Shown here piece by piece: positions 23,429 through 31,680 of a DNA stretch of 64,000 nucleotides (position 1 is the stretch's first letter; each line of letters starts with the position of its first letter). The DNA is from Bdellovibrio sp. Lineage in GTDB: Bacteria; Bdellovibrionota; Bdellovibrionia; Bdellovibrionales; Bdellovibrionaceae. The translations under genes and the position numbers were made by a program. The stretch is taken from positions 1-64,000 of the forward strand of contig JACMNA010000133.1 of assembly GCA_014378765.1 (NCBI GenBank), read 5' to 3'. The notes beneath the pieces were generated by a model, which was given only the letters and a program-made list of their open reading frames with translations, was not told the origin of the DNA and did not search any database.

Positions 23429-26029
23429 TTATAGCTTCTTCCCAACAATGCTTACCACATGCGGTTTTGTAAATAAGCTTTCAGCCAACTGCTTAATTTT
23501 GTCTTGAGTTACTTTTTCATACTCAGCTGCAACCTGTAAACTTTGGCGATAGTCATTACCGTAAACCTCGTCAAAGACCAGTAAATTGCACAGGGCTGAC
23601 TTTCGTTGTAAGCCGATGTCGTGTTGACCAATCAGGTACCTTTTAGCGCGATCAAGTTCGTCTAAGCTGACTTTTTCTTTTACCAATTTTTGAAATTCGA
23701 TTTGAAACATCTCAATCGCTTTTTCAACTTTTTCTGGAGAACAGGCAATGTATCCACCGAAATAGCCTGTTTCAAGCGATTCCATTTTTAAAGGCGATAC
23801 CGAATACGCTAAAGAGTTTTTGTCGCGTAATTCGTAAAAAAGTCGACCACCCTGCCCCGCCAAAATCGCTTGAATGGCTTGTAACGCAAAACGATCTGGA
23901 TCGGTAATGCTTAACCCACGCCATCCGATGATAACGTGCGATTGCTCTTTATCTTTTTCTAAAAAGGCGCTGCGATTTTCATGTAGGGCCGGCAAAATGT
24001 GTGGGCCTGACACTTCGGCATTCTGATTAAGTCGTTTTTCTAATTCTTCAATTTTTTTAAGCCAAGCTTTCTTATTAAAATCACCCACGACCGCGATGGT
24101 TAAATTTTTAGGCGACAGCATTTGATCTTTTACTTCAAGGATTTCGGGCCGATTAATATTTTCTAACGTTTTAAGGGTTCCCGAACCTTCATACGCCAGT
24201 GGGTGCGAACCAAACATTGTTTTCATAAATTGGCGAACGCATAGACTAGAGGGATGATCTTCTTTCGATTTTATTTGCTGCGCCATCACCAGTTTTTCGC
24301 GCGCAATGACTTCAGTACTAAACGGGCTTTCGGTCATGGCCTCAAGCGCTAGATTGAGCGCTTTGTCTTCGAAAGCGGTCATATAGTCTACCGAAAAACC
24401 AAATGTATTTTTACCCGTAAAAGGCGAAAGTCCCATCGCTAGTTCTTCGATAGATTTAAGCAGCTGGGCTTCATTGCGATTTGCTGTACCGCTTAGCCAG
24501 CTTCGCGTCGCTAAGTCAGATAATCCCATCGTGTCAGGGGTTTCTAAGCGCGCCCCGCCGCGAAAAACAAATTTTGAAGATACGGTCGGAATGTCATCAA
24601 CCTGTTTAAATAAAACTTTAATTCCTGATTTTAAAATAATTTTTTCAACCGGCGCGTCGGTGTTTGTTTTTTTAGCCTTAGGCATTAGCTTAGGAATAAC
24701 AATTTTTTTATTTTTTACTTCGACTGGTTTGGCTGAAACGACAGTTTTTTTCCAAAGCGCAGGTAAGGTTTTTAGTTTTTTTTCAGACGCCGCTTTATCG
24801 ATGGCTCCTAGGTAAGAGGCGCTCAGTTGATCTAATTTTAAATATTTTTTTGCGACTTTTTGAATATCTTTTGGTTCTAATTTATTTATCGCGGCTAAAT
24901 ATTTTTTATGACCGTCGGCATCGTCTAAATAAAACTCTAAGGTGCCCGCCTTGTTGGCTAGGCCGTCAACGGTTTCAATCGAATAGAATTGCTCAGATGA
25001 AATTGAAATACGGGCGCGCTTTATTTCATCCCACGAAGGGGGGTTGTTTTGAATAAAAGCAATTTGTTTGAAAATTTCTTCAGCCACTTCGGTAAATTTT
25101 TCTTCTTGATAGTGGGCGCTAATGGCAAATAGGCCCTGATCTTGAGGGTTGTAATTAAAGGCCGAGATTGAATTCACCAGCGCTTTTTCTAAACGCATTT
25201 TCTTAACCAACAGCGAGCTGTCGCCCTGACCTAGCACCATAGATAAAATATCTAAAGCCGGCACATCTTTACTTTTTACGTTTGGTGCCTTGAAAGTTAA
25301 ATGCAAATGCTGATCTTGAAGTTGATATTTTGCTGATTTAAATTGAAATTTGTTCTGCTTAGGCTCGGTGATGCGTTTTACTTTTTTAAGTTTGAAGGGT
25401 TCAAAGCCCGCAAAGTATTTTTGAACTTTTTGTTTCATCTCTGGAATTTCAAAGTCGCCGGACACAACTAAAAACATATTTGAAGGCACGTACCGCGATT
25501 GATAGTACTGCTTAATTTTTTTTGCTGACCAAGAGCGAACATTTTTTTCATAACCAATGACTGGAAGCCCATACGGGTGTTTATGAAATGCGGATGAAAA
25601 CATTAATTGCGACGACCGGCGCCCCGGTGAATCTTGGCCCATTTTAATTTCTTCACAAACAACTTCGCGCTCGCTATCAATTTCGCTTGGAATAAACGTA
25701 GGGTAACCCATCATCTGACTTACGACATCTAAAGCCACATCTGAAAAACTTTTTGAAATGGTCACGTAAAATACCGTTTGGTCAAATGAAGTGTAGGCGT
25801 TTAACTCACCACCAGAGGCTTCAACCAAATTAGCAATTTCACCGACTTTAAATTTTTCTGTGCCCTTAAATACTAAATGTTCAATAAAGTGACTTATGCC
25901 TTCTTCGGATTTTTTTTCGTCGGCACTGCCAGTGCGGACCCACATCTGAACGCTGATAACTGGTGATTTTTTGCTTTGAACAAACAAAACTTTCATTTTG
26001 TTTTTAAGTTGATATTTGATCTGCTTCAT
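23429..26029 (-). CDS. M16-family zinc metallopeptidase, two-domain form
   Basis: Insulinase/pitrilysin-type peptidase of 866 aa containing two M16 halves. The N-terminal half is active by motif: HxxEH as HFIEH (47-51), with the third zinc ligand expected at the Glu in EEIKMG (about 127). The second half (about 440-866) lacks HxxEH but keeps the GGRLFYELRDKNSLAYSVS motif of inactive substrate-binding domains, near 725-745. No signal peptide is seen, so the enzyme appears cytoplasmic, or exported without a recognisable signal. Start ATG with AAGGA upstream; it diverges from hemW with only 14 bases between starts. Confidence 0.92.
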   Translation of the reverse strand: MKQIKYQLKNKMKVLFVQSKKSPVISVQMWVRTGSADEKKSEEGISHFIEHLVFKGTEKFKVGEIANLVEASGGELNAYTSFDQTVFYVTISKSFSDVALDVVSQMMGYPTFIPSEIDSEREVVCEEIKMGQDSPGRRSSQLMFSSAFHKHPYGLPVIGYEKNVRSWSAKKIKQYYQSRYVPSNMFLVVSGDFEIPEMKQKVQKYFAGFEPFKLKKVKRITEPKQNKFQFKSAKYQLQDQHLHLTFKAPNVKSKDVPALDILSMVLGQGDSSLLVKKMRLEKALVNSISAFNYNPQDQGLFAISAHYQEEKFTEVAEEIFKQIAFIQNNPPSWDEIKRARISISSEQFYSIETVDGLANKAGTLEFYLDDADGHKKYLAAINKLEPKDIQKVAKKYLKLDQLSASYLGAIDKAASEKKLKTLPALWKKTVVSAKPVEVKNKKIVIPKLMPKAKKTNTDAPVEKIILKSGIKVLFKQVDDIPTVSSKFVFRGGARLETPDTMGLSDLATRSWLSGTANRNEAQLLKSIEELAMGLSPFTGKNTFGFSVDYMTAFEDKALNLALEAMTESPFSTEVIAREKLVMAQQIKSKEDHPSSLCVRQFMKTMFGSHPLAYEGSGTLKTLENINRPEILEVKDQMLSPKNLTIAVVGDFNKKAWLKKIEELEKRLNQNAEVSGPHILPALHENRSAFLEKDKEQSHVIIGWRGLSITDPDRFALQAIQAILAGQGGRLFYELRDKNSLAYSVSPLKMESLETGYFGGYIACSPEKVEKAIEMFQIEFQKLVKEKVSLDELDRAKRYLIGQHDIGLQRKSALCNLLVFDEVYGNDYRQSLQVAAEYEKVTQDKIKQLAESLFTKPHVVSIVGKKL

Positions 26030-26043
26030 CTATAAATCCTTCT

Positions 26044-27195
26044 ATGTCTGTATTGGGTGTCTATATTCACATTCCCTATTGCCTTCAGCGTTGTACTTAC
26101 TGCGACTTCGCAACTTATGTGCACACCGAAATTCGCCCACCTCAAGAGTATGTCGCTTTGGTTAAAAAAGAAATTTCCGATAAAAAAAATCTATTTAGAC
26201 CACAAGAACTTAAAACGATTTACTTTGGCGGCGGCACGCCAAGCCTTATCTCGGCTGAGCTTATTGTAGATCTGATTTCTGAACTCGCCAAGTTCGGATA
26301 CACAACTGGACCTCAGACCGAGATAACCATTGAAATCAATCCGGCCACGGTCGATGAAAGAAAATTAGAGATTTACTTAAAAGCGGGCATAAATCGTTTT
26401 AGCGTGGGAGCCCAATCTTTTTCTGATCGCCTGCTTAAAATGGTTCACCGCGAACACAACGCCGATCAAACAAAACAAACCCTAACCCTGCTTAGAAAAT
26501 ATAAACTGAATTTTTCTTTTGATTTGTTATTTGCACTTCCTACGCAAACTTTAAACGAGCTTCGGCACGACGTTGAAGTTGCGGTTGAACTTGGTTCAAA
26601 GCATATTTCACCTTACTGTTTAACCGTGCCCGAGGGGCATCCTTTATCGAAAAACCGCCCGCTAGAAGAAGAACAAATTGAGATGTTTCAGATTATTCAC
26701 GATGCCCTTACGCGGCACGGGCAATCTCGTTACGAAATTTCTAACTACGCAGTGCCTGGTTTCGAGTCGCAACATAATTTATTGTATTGGACTGATCATG
26801 AGTACTGGGGTCTGGGTTTAAGTGCGCATTCTTATTCGAAGGATTCGCCGTGGGGCTCGCGTTTTTGGAACCCCAATTCGCTTGATATTTACGCGCGCCA
26901 AGCGCTGTCTGGCGCGGCGCAATTATCTTCACAAGTTGAAGTGCTTGAAAAACACCAAGCGTTAACAGATTTTTGCCACACCTCTTTACGCTTATCTGAA
27001 GGGTTGTCTGTAGATAAGTTGGTGCAAAAGTTCGGAAGCGAAACCTCAAATCAAGTTAAAGATTTAACGCAGGCCCTTATTCAGCATCAATTGCTGACGT
27101 TTCAAGATCAATCTTATCGACTGACCGAAAAAGGCATTCTAATTAGCAACCAAATATTTGAAAAATTCACTTTTCTTAAGTCAGATTTGGCTTAA
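26044..27195 (+). CDS. hemW: HemW, heme-binding radical SAM protein
   Basis: Radical SAM protein of the HemN-like HemW family, proposed to deliver heme to respiratory enzymes. The 4Fe-4S motif CX3CX2C is at Cys 13, 17 and 20 (PYCLQRCTYCDF), the glycine-rich YFGGGTPS follows at about 60-67, and the HemW-specific HNxxYW heme motif is present as QHNLLYW near 242-248. These separate it from the oxygen-independent coproporphyrinogen oxidase HemN, which has additional residues. ATG start without a strong ribosome-binding site. It is upstream of grpE, whose ORF begins about 70 bases after its stop. Confidence 0.93.
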   Translation: MSVLGVYIHIPYCLQRCTYCDFATYVHTEIRPPQEYVALVKKEISDKKNLFRPQELKTIYFGGGTPSLISAELIVDLISELAKFGYTTGPQTEITIEINPATVDERKLEIYLKAGINRFSVGAQSFSDRLLKMVHREHNADQTKQTLTLLRKYKLNFSFDLLFALPTQTLNELRHDVEVAVELGSKHISPYCLTVPEGHPLSKNRPLEEEQIEMFQIIHDALTRHGQSRYEISNYAVPGFESQHNLLYWTDHEYWGLGLSAHSYSKDSPWGSRFWNPNSLDIYARQALSGAAQLSSQVEVLEKHQALTDFCHTSLRLSEGLSVDKLVQKFGSETSNQVKDLTQALIQHQLLTFQDQSYRLTEKGILISNQIFEKFTFLKSDLA

Positions 27196-27212
27196 ATTTC
27201 GCTCGAGGCGCA

Positions 27213-27243
27213 TTGACATTTATAAAGTAAACCTCAATGTATA
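27213..27243 (+). promoter_or_regulatory. Candidate promoter of grpE-dnaJ
   Basis: A perfect -35 TTGACA (27213-27218) is followed by TGTATA at 27238-27243 with a 19-base spacer, longer than ideal. The region contains no CIRCE element or clear heat-shock sigma consensus. Confidence 0.35.
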
Positions 27244-27268
27244 TAAAGCTAAATTTGGGAGTGAACTT

Positions 27269-27820
27269 ATGTCAAATACTGAAGATAAAAAAATGGCTGA
27301 CGGATCAGAGAATGTCGAATTAAAAGAGGCTTCGACCGAAACCGAAAAATCGGATTTGGAAATTGCTGAGGAAGATGCCGTTAAATGGAAACATGATTTT
27401 TTATATTTAAAAGCCGAATTCGAAAATTATAAACGTAATGCTATCAAAGAACGTTCTGAATTACTTAAATTCGGGGCTGAGCGCATTGCCCGTGACGTTC
27501 TTGAGGTGATGGATAATTTTGAGCGCGCCTTAGCCGTAAAATTAACACCTGAATCAATGCAAACATTTAAGGTCGGCGTTGAAATGACCGCTAAAGAATT
27601 AAAAGACGTTTTAGCAAAGCATGGAATTCAAGAAGTGCCCAGCGAGGGCCAGCCTTTTAATCCGGCCCACCACGAGGCCATCAGCTCTGAGGCCACCAAC
27701 GCGGTTCCGAATGGTCACGTCGCGCGCGTATTCAAAAAGCCTTACAAATTACACGATAAAATTATTCGCACCGGTCAAGTTGTCGTTGCTAGTTCAGCCA
27801 TTCCTCAAGGAGAGGCCTAA
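27269..27820 (+). CDS. grpE: Nucleotide exchange factor GrpE
   Basis: Exchanges ADP for ATP on DnaK. The start is ATG 27269 after GGGAG; an upstream in-frame extension of 37 codons overlaps hemW and has no conserved features. The 183-aa protein has the usual charged N-terminus, a long coiled-coil helix at about 45-95 ([16 protein letters not shown]), and the C-terminal beta domain with the signature ending [17 protein letters not shown] and [15 protein letters not shown]. dnaJ follows two bases later, but dnaK is absent here, so the chaperone is encoded elsewhere. Confidence 0.94.
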   Translation: MSNTEDKKMADGSENVELKEASTETEKSDLEIAEEDAVKWKHDFLYLKAEFENYKRNAIKERSELLKFGAERIARDVLEVMDNFERALAVKLTPESMQTFKVGVEMTAKELKDVLAKHGIQEVPSEGQPFNPAHHEAISSEATNAVPNGHVARVFKKPYKLHDKIIRTGQVVVASSAIPQGEA

Positions 27821-27822
27821 TC

Positions 27823-28809
27823 GTGTCTAAAAAAGATTTCTATCAAATGCTGGGCGTTTCGCGCACGGCCACTCAAGATGAAATTAAAAAAGCTTACCGA
27901 AAGCTTGCGATGCAATATCATCCCGATAAAAATCCCGGAAATAAAAAAGCCGAAGATAAGTTTAAAGAATTTTCTGAGGCCTATGAAATCTTAAGCGATG
28001 AAAAAAAGAGACAAAACTACGATCAGTTCGGACATGCTGGCGTGAACGGTAACCCGTTTGGCGGCGGCGCTGGAAATCCGTTTGGTGGCGGCCCGCGCGG
28101 CGGCCCCGGCGATCCGTTTCAAGATATTTTTGGCGACGGTTTCGGAGATATTTTTGGTGGCCAGGCAGGCCGAGGTGGAACTTATAATAGCGGTCGTGCA
28201 CGGGGGCCTCGCGCTCCTGTTCGTGGCTCTGATTTAAGGTACACGCTCACCATTACTTTTGAAGAAGCCGCAACCGGTTGCGAAAAAATGGTTAGTTTTA
28301 TGAGGCAGGTCGGAGCGAAAGAAGAATCAGCAAAACTTTCGGTAACTGTTCCGGCGGGCGTTAAAGAAAGCCAGCGGCTGAAGTTATCCGGCGAGGGTGA
28401 TAAACCCGCGAATGGCACGGCGGGCGATCTTTACGTGATCGTCGATTTACAAGATCATTTATTATTTAAACGTGAAGAAAATGATGTCATTTTAGATTTA
28501 CCCGTTCACTACACCGATGCTATTTTAGGAACGACCGCCGAAATACCCACTTTATTTGGCAAAGCCGAAATTAAAGTTCCGGCAGGTACGCATTCGGGGC
28601 AAGTTTTTCGACTTAAAGGTAAGGGATTTCCGCGACTCGGCGGATCGGGTGCTGGCGACATGCTGGTGCGGGTTTCGATCGATACGCCAATGAAAGTCAA
28701 TTCACGCCAAAAAGAAATCTTAGAAGAGCTTCACCGTTATACGGAAGAGACGCCGCTGGTTCATAGTTATCAAGAAAAGTTACAAACTGTACTTCGAGGT
28801 AGAAAATGA
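27823..28809 (+). CDS. DnaJ-family co-chaperone without zinc finger (CbpA-type)
   Basis: Stimulates DnaK ATPase and presents substrates. The J domain (4-68) carries HPD at 33-35, followed by a Gly/Phe-rich region to about 120 and two C-terminal substrate-binding domains. The CxxCxGxG zinc-finger repeats of classic DnaJ are missing, so this is the type II or CbpA class, 328 aa. It begins with GTG, two bases after grpE, so it is translationally coupled. Its stop overlaps the lipoprotein gene by four bases. It could still be the main DnaJ partner of GrpE here. Confidence 0.9.
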   Translation: MSKKDFYQMLGVSRTATQDEIKKAYRKLAMQYHPDKNPGNKKAEDKFKEFSEAYEILSDEKKRQNYDQFGHAGVNGNPFGGGAGNPFGGGPRGGPGDPFQDIFGDGFGDIFGGQAGRGGTYNSGRARGPRAPVRGSDLRYTLTITFEEAATGCEKMVSFMRQVGAKEESAKLSVTVPAGVKESQRLKLSGEGDKPANGTAGDLYVIVDLQDHLLFKREENDVILDLPVHYTDAILGTTAEIPTLFGKAEIKVPAGTHSGQVFRLKGKGFPRLGGSGAGDMLVRVSIDTPMKVNSRQKEILEELHRYTEETPLVHSYQEKLQTVLRGRK

Positions 28810-30527
28810 TTCGCATGTTCGTTAGCTTTTTATTGGCCCTGCCGCTTTTACTTTTATTTTCGTGTGCGTCTCAGCCCGTGCAATATCACGCGCCAAGAAA
28901 AAATGCGCCCGTCGGAAGCAGACAAACCGCGCCCGCCGTTGAAATTAAAAATCGTCCGATCACGTCTTCGGCCGGAACTAATTCTACTTTTCCTCCGCCG
29001 GCCGAGCCCGCCGCCCCACCCGCACCCGTTAAATATGTGCCGTTTGAAAATAAAAATGTGGCGCCTCTCGCCGCGGATTATTTAACTGCCTTACGATCAC
29101 CGGGGATTTCAAAAAAATCAGCCCAAGATATAATTGAAAATCAACTTTCAATCAGCCAATTAGAAAAAGCAGCGGCTGAGCCGGCCCTGCAAAATTACCG
29201 ACCCCAATTTTTATCTAGATTAGCAATGCTTTCGCTGAAGGAACGACGCTCAGCTGCGGCGCTTGAGTATTACCGCTCACTGGTGACTCAATATCCTCAA
29301 CATCCATTTGCAACTTCTGCGCAACAAACCATTTTAGTTTTACAAGCGGCAGAAAGCGCCGACGAAAAAGTGATCGGCGCTTTGCTACCCATCACCGGAA
29401 AAAATGCGAATGTGGGTCAACACGCATTGAACGCGTTACGCATGGGCCTTGAGCTTAATAAGCCCAATGCGAAATACCGTTTGGCTGTTTATGATACGCA
29501 AAGTATTCCTGAAACGGCGGCGGCCGGGGTCGACAAATTAATTCGAGAAGATAAAGCCATCGCGCTGATTGGCGGACTTTCGTCAAAAGAAGCTATGACC
29601 ATCGCGCAGCGAGCGGACCTGTTTAGTATTCCGTTTATCGGGCTTTCACAAAAGTCGGGCCTTACCAGCATCGGTGAATATGTTTTTAGAAATTCGTTAA
29701 CGCCCGAAATGCAAGTAGATCAATTAGTGCAATATGCTTACGAAAAACTGGGCGCCAGAAAATTTGCAATTCTTTACCCGAATGATACCTACGGGGTTGA
29801 GTTTTCAAATATTTTTTGGGATCATGTTTTGGCGCGTAATGCGACTGTGACGGCCGCCCAAAGTTACGATGCAAAAGAAAATGATTTTACTGATGTGATT
29901 CGTAAACTAATAGGAACTTATTATCCTGAAGGTCGTGCCGAAGAATATCGTGATCGCTCAAAAGAATTGCGTTTAGCTAAAAAAGAAAAGCTTGAAAAAA
30001 ATAAAGCCAAAAAACCAACCCGTGAGCATGAATTTGAAGAAAATATTTTGCCTCCAGTTGTTGATTTTGACGTTTTATTTCTACCAGACAGTGGAAAAAC
30101 TTTGGGGCAGGTTATGGCTTTCATGAAAGTAAATGACGTTCCTAAAATGACTTATCTAGGTACAAATATTTGGAATACGCCCGACATTGTTAAGCGCGCG
30201 GGCACGCAGGCTGAAAATATTTTTTTCGTAGATGCTCTTGATTTAAACGATTCGTCCGTTCGCGAGACCGCCTTTTTTAAAGAGTACTCGGCTCAGTATA
30301 GCGAAGAGCCAACCTTGATCGAAATGCAGGCCTTTGAATCTGCTAAAATGGTTCGTGATGTGTTGTTGTCTGGCGCCTCTACGCGAGAAAACGTTGCGGG
30401 GCGCTTACGAAGCCTAGGGCGCAGCTCTGGAGTGACTGGTGAGCTTCGTATGTCGAATCTGCGCGAAATTGAGCGGCCTATTCACGTGATGTCACTTGAA
30501 AAAGGCGTCATTAAAAAAATTGAATAA
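28806..30527 (+). CDS. LpoA-like / periplasmic-binding-fold lipoprotein
   Basis: Lipoprotein with signal peptide ending LFSCAS (Cys 20). A Pro/Ala-rich linker (about 25-75) is followed by an all-helical TPR-like region (about 80-185) and a type I periplasmic-binding-protein domain (about 190 to the end) that starts [20 protein letters not shown]. This combination matches penicillin-binding-protein activator LpoA and related substrate-binding proteins. A Lys/Glu-rich insert lies near 375-415. It overlaps dnaJ by four bases. The role is probably outer-membrane activation of a peptidoglycan synthase, but an ABC-transport binding protein remains possible. Confidence 0.82.
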   Translation: MIRMFVSFLLALPLLLLFSCASQPVQYHAPRKNAPVGSRQTAPAVEIKNRPITSSAGTNSTFPPPAEPAAPPAPVKYVPFENKNVAPLAADYLTALRSPGISKKSAQDIIENQLSISQLEKAAAEPALQNYRPQFLSRLAMLSLKERRSAAALEYYRSLVTQYPQHPFATSAQQTILVLQAAESADEKVIGALLPITGKNANVGQHALNALRMGLELNKPNAKYRLAVYDTQSIPETAAAGVDKLIREDKAIALIGGLSSKEAMTIAQRADLFSIPFIGLSQKSGLTSIGEYVFRNSLTPEMQVDQLVQYAYEKLGARKFAILYPNDTYGVEFSNIFWDHVLARNATVTAAQSYDAKENDFTDVIRKLIGTYYPEGRAEEYRDRSKELRLAKKEKLEKNKAKKPTREHEFEENILPPVVDFDVLFLPDSGKTLGQVMAFMKVNDVPKMTYLGTNIWNTPDIVKRAGTQAENIFFVDALDLNDSSVRETAFFKEYSAQYSEEPTLIEMQAFESAKMVRDVLLSGASTRENVAGRLRSLGRSSGVTGELRMSNLREIERPIHVMSLEKGVIKKIE

Positions 30528-30564
30528 TCTTTAAATAAAACTAACCGACTAATCCATTTCGCCT

Positions 30565-30630
30565 GTCTTAATTGCCAACAAGTCTGACCAGGCTAGATAA
30601 AAGTCTAGCTTATTTAAGGCGCATTAAGAC
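30565..30630 (+). promoter_or_regulatory. Structured leader upstream of the zinc-less dksA-like gene
   Basis: GTCTTAAT (30565-30572) and ATTAAGAC (30623-30630) form a perfect eight-base outer pairing. Inside is a perfect hairpin GCTAGA (30592-30597), loop TAAAAG, TCTAGC (30604-30609). The region ends just before AGAGG, the ribosome-binding site of the gene at 30642. It could be an RNA regulatory leader, but no known riboswitch is recognised. Confidence 0.4.
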
Positions 30631-30641
30631 AAAGAGGTTTT

Positions 30642-31010
30642 ATGGATCTGATTAAAACGTGCAAAGAAAAACTTTTGAAGGCGAAAAGTGATTTATTAAA
30701 TCGCGCAAAACAAGCCGCAAATCATTTTAATCAAATTGATAAAGCCGCCGGCGATGAAATTGACCAGTCTGCTGCGCATCAAGAAGAGCATACATTCTTA
30801 ATTAATCAGGCCCGGTTAAAGCAACAATTGCTTGAGATAGAGTACGCGCTTTCTCGCATTCAGCTTGGTTCTTACGGAACTTGCGAAGAAACCGGAGAAA
30901 AAATTGATCAAGAAAGATTACTTGCTTTACCTTGGACTAGGCTAAGTATTGCAGGTGCAGAAATGCGAGAAAATGCTCAGAAAAAATACTCGCAGCAACA
31001 TGTGCGATGA
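30642..31010 (+). CDS. DksA/TraR-family protein lacking the zinc cysteines
   Basis: A 122-aa coiled-coil protein related to DksA, which binds the RNA polymerase secondary channel and modulates transcription, often with ppGpp. The N-terminal two-thirds is helical and the acidic tip region includes AAGDEIDQS. The C-terminal motif reads GSYGTCEETGEKI, then RLLALPWTRLSIAGAE: of the four zinc ligands only Cys 81 is kept, while Thr 84, Ser 102 and Gly 105 replace the others. It probably folds without zinc. It is followed at 127 bases by a second family member with all four Cys. ATG start after AGAGG. Confidence 0.82.
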   Translation: MDLIKTCKEKLLKAKSDLLNRAKQAANHFNQIDKAAGDEIDQSAAHQEEHTFLINQARLKQQLLEIEYALSRIQLGSYGTCEETGEKIDQERLLALPWTRLSIAGAEMRENAQKKYSQQHVR

Positions 31011-31078
31011 TTCGTCACGCAAATGAAATCTCTCTTTTTTGGTGACATAAAATCGACCGCAGTTAATTATCCCTCTTT

Positions 31079-31125
31079 CCGAAAGTATTTAGTCGGAAAG
31101 TATTTAGTCGGAAAGTTTTTATCTA
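31079..31125 (+). repeat. Tandem 15-base repeats before the second dksA-like gene
   Basis: About three head-to-tail copies of CGGAAAGTATTTAGT: CCGAAAGTATTTAGT, CGGAAAGTATTTAGT and CGGAAAGTTTTTATC. The first copy overlaps the palindrome CTTTCCGAAAG. They lie 13 bases before the ATG at 31138, ahead of a GGGGGG-rich ribosome-binding site. The role is unknown; they could be protein-binding sites or a slippage-prone tract. Confidence 0.6.
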
Positions 31126-31137
31126 GGGGGGAATTAG

Positions 31138-31518
31138 ATGAAGAGCACCGAAGCATCAAGTTTTGGTTCAGAATTAGACTTAGTTAAAAAATCTTTGCTT
31201 ATGCAAAAGAGTGAAATTTTAAATAAGCATTTAGAATTTAAACATGCGCAAATTGCGACAGATAAAGCGGCCGATGAAGCTGATGCGGTCGTACAAGATT
31301 TACAAGACAATATTAATATTCAATTGCATGAACGCGATCAACTTTCGCTCTTGTTAATCGAGCGTGCGCTTTCAAAATTCGCTGATGGGACCTACGGCCA
31401 GTGCGAATCTTGTGAAGAAATGATCGACCTTCGTCGATTGAAAGCGCGACCTTTAGCCACACTTTGCATCTCGTGCATGGAAGATCAAGAAGCACCCGGA
31501 AAAAATCTTTTTCAATAG
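31138..31518 (+). CDS. DksA/TraR-family zinc-finger transcription factor
   Basis: A 126-aa member of the DksA/TraR family with an N-terminal coiled coil (about 15-80) carrying the acidic tip DKAADEAD, and a complete C4 zinc finger: Cys 89, 92, 110 and 113 in GTYGQCESC and LCISCMED. The GxYGxCxxC and RLxAxPxAxxCxxC pattern is the family signature. It likely adjusts RNA polymerase activity, alone or with ppGpp. It is preceded by tandem repeats and followed by lon, and pairs with the zinc-less neighbour. dksA itself cannot be assigned by eye. Confidence 0.87.
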   Translation: MKSTEASSFGSELDLVKKSLLMQKSEILNKHLEFKHAQIATDKAADEADAVVQDLQDNINIQLHERDQLSLLLIERALSKFADGTYGQCESCEEMIDLRRLKARPLATLCISCMEDQEAPGKNLFQ

Positions 31519-31568
31519 GCTTTTAAAGTCACTTTAGGCTCGTTGTAAGACTCATTGGAAGAGTATTT

Positions 31569-31584
31569 CTGACATGGATGTCAG
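31569..31584. promoter_or_regulatory. 16-base palindrome CTGACATGGATGTCAG before lon
   Basis: Arms CTGACAT and ATGTCAG (seven bases, two-base centre) make a nearly perfect palindrome 97 bases before lon. It could be an operator for lon or, since T-rich sequence follows, a weak terminator for the dksA-like gene. The size fits a dimeric repressor site. Confidence 0.5.
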
Positions 31585-31680
31585 TCTTGATTTTCGATCT
31601 TTAACAAAACCAGACTTAAAATAGCTCAAGCCGATTCATAAAGGCTCCGAATAATTCCACATGGAAAACAGGAGCACCAC

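Noticed and set aside
31003-31021. TTCG-loop hairpin at the end of the zinc-less dksA-like gene as a terminator
   Set aside because: Stem has a bulge and the T-run begins about 15 bases later; too weak to call.
31655-31666. TTCCACATGGAA before lon as a third parS site
   Set aside because: The core is ACATGG rather than CACGTG and the outer bases do not match; it is far from the parS cluster. More likely a chance short palindrome.
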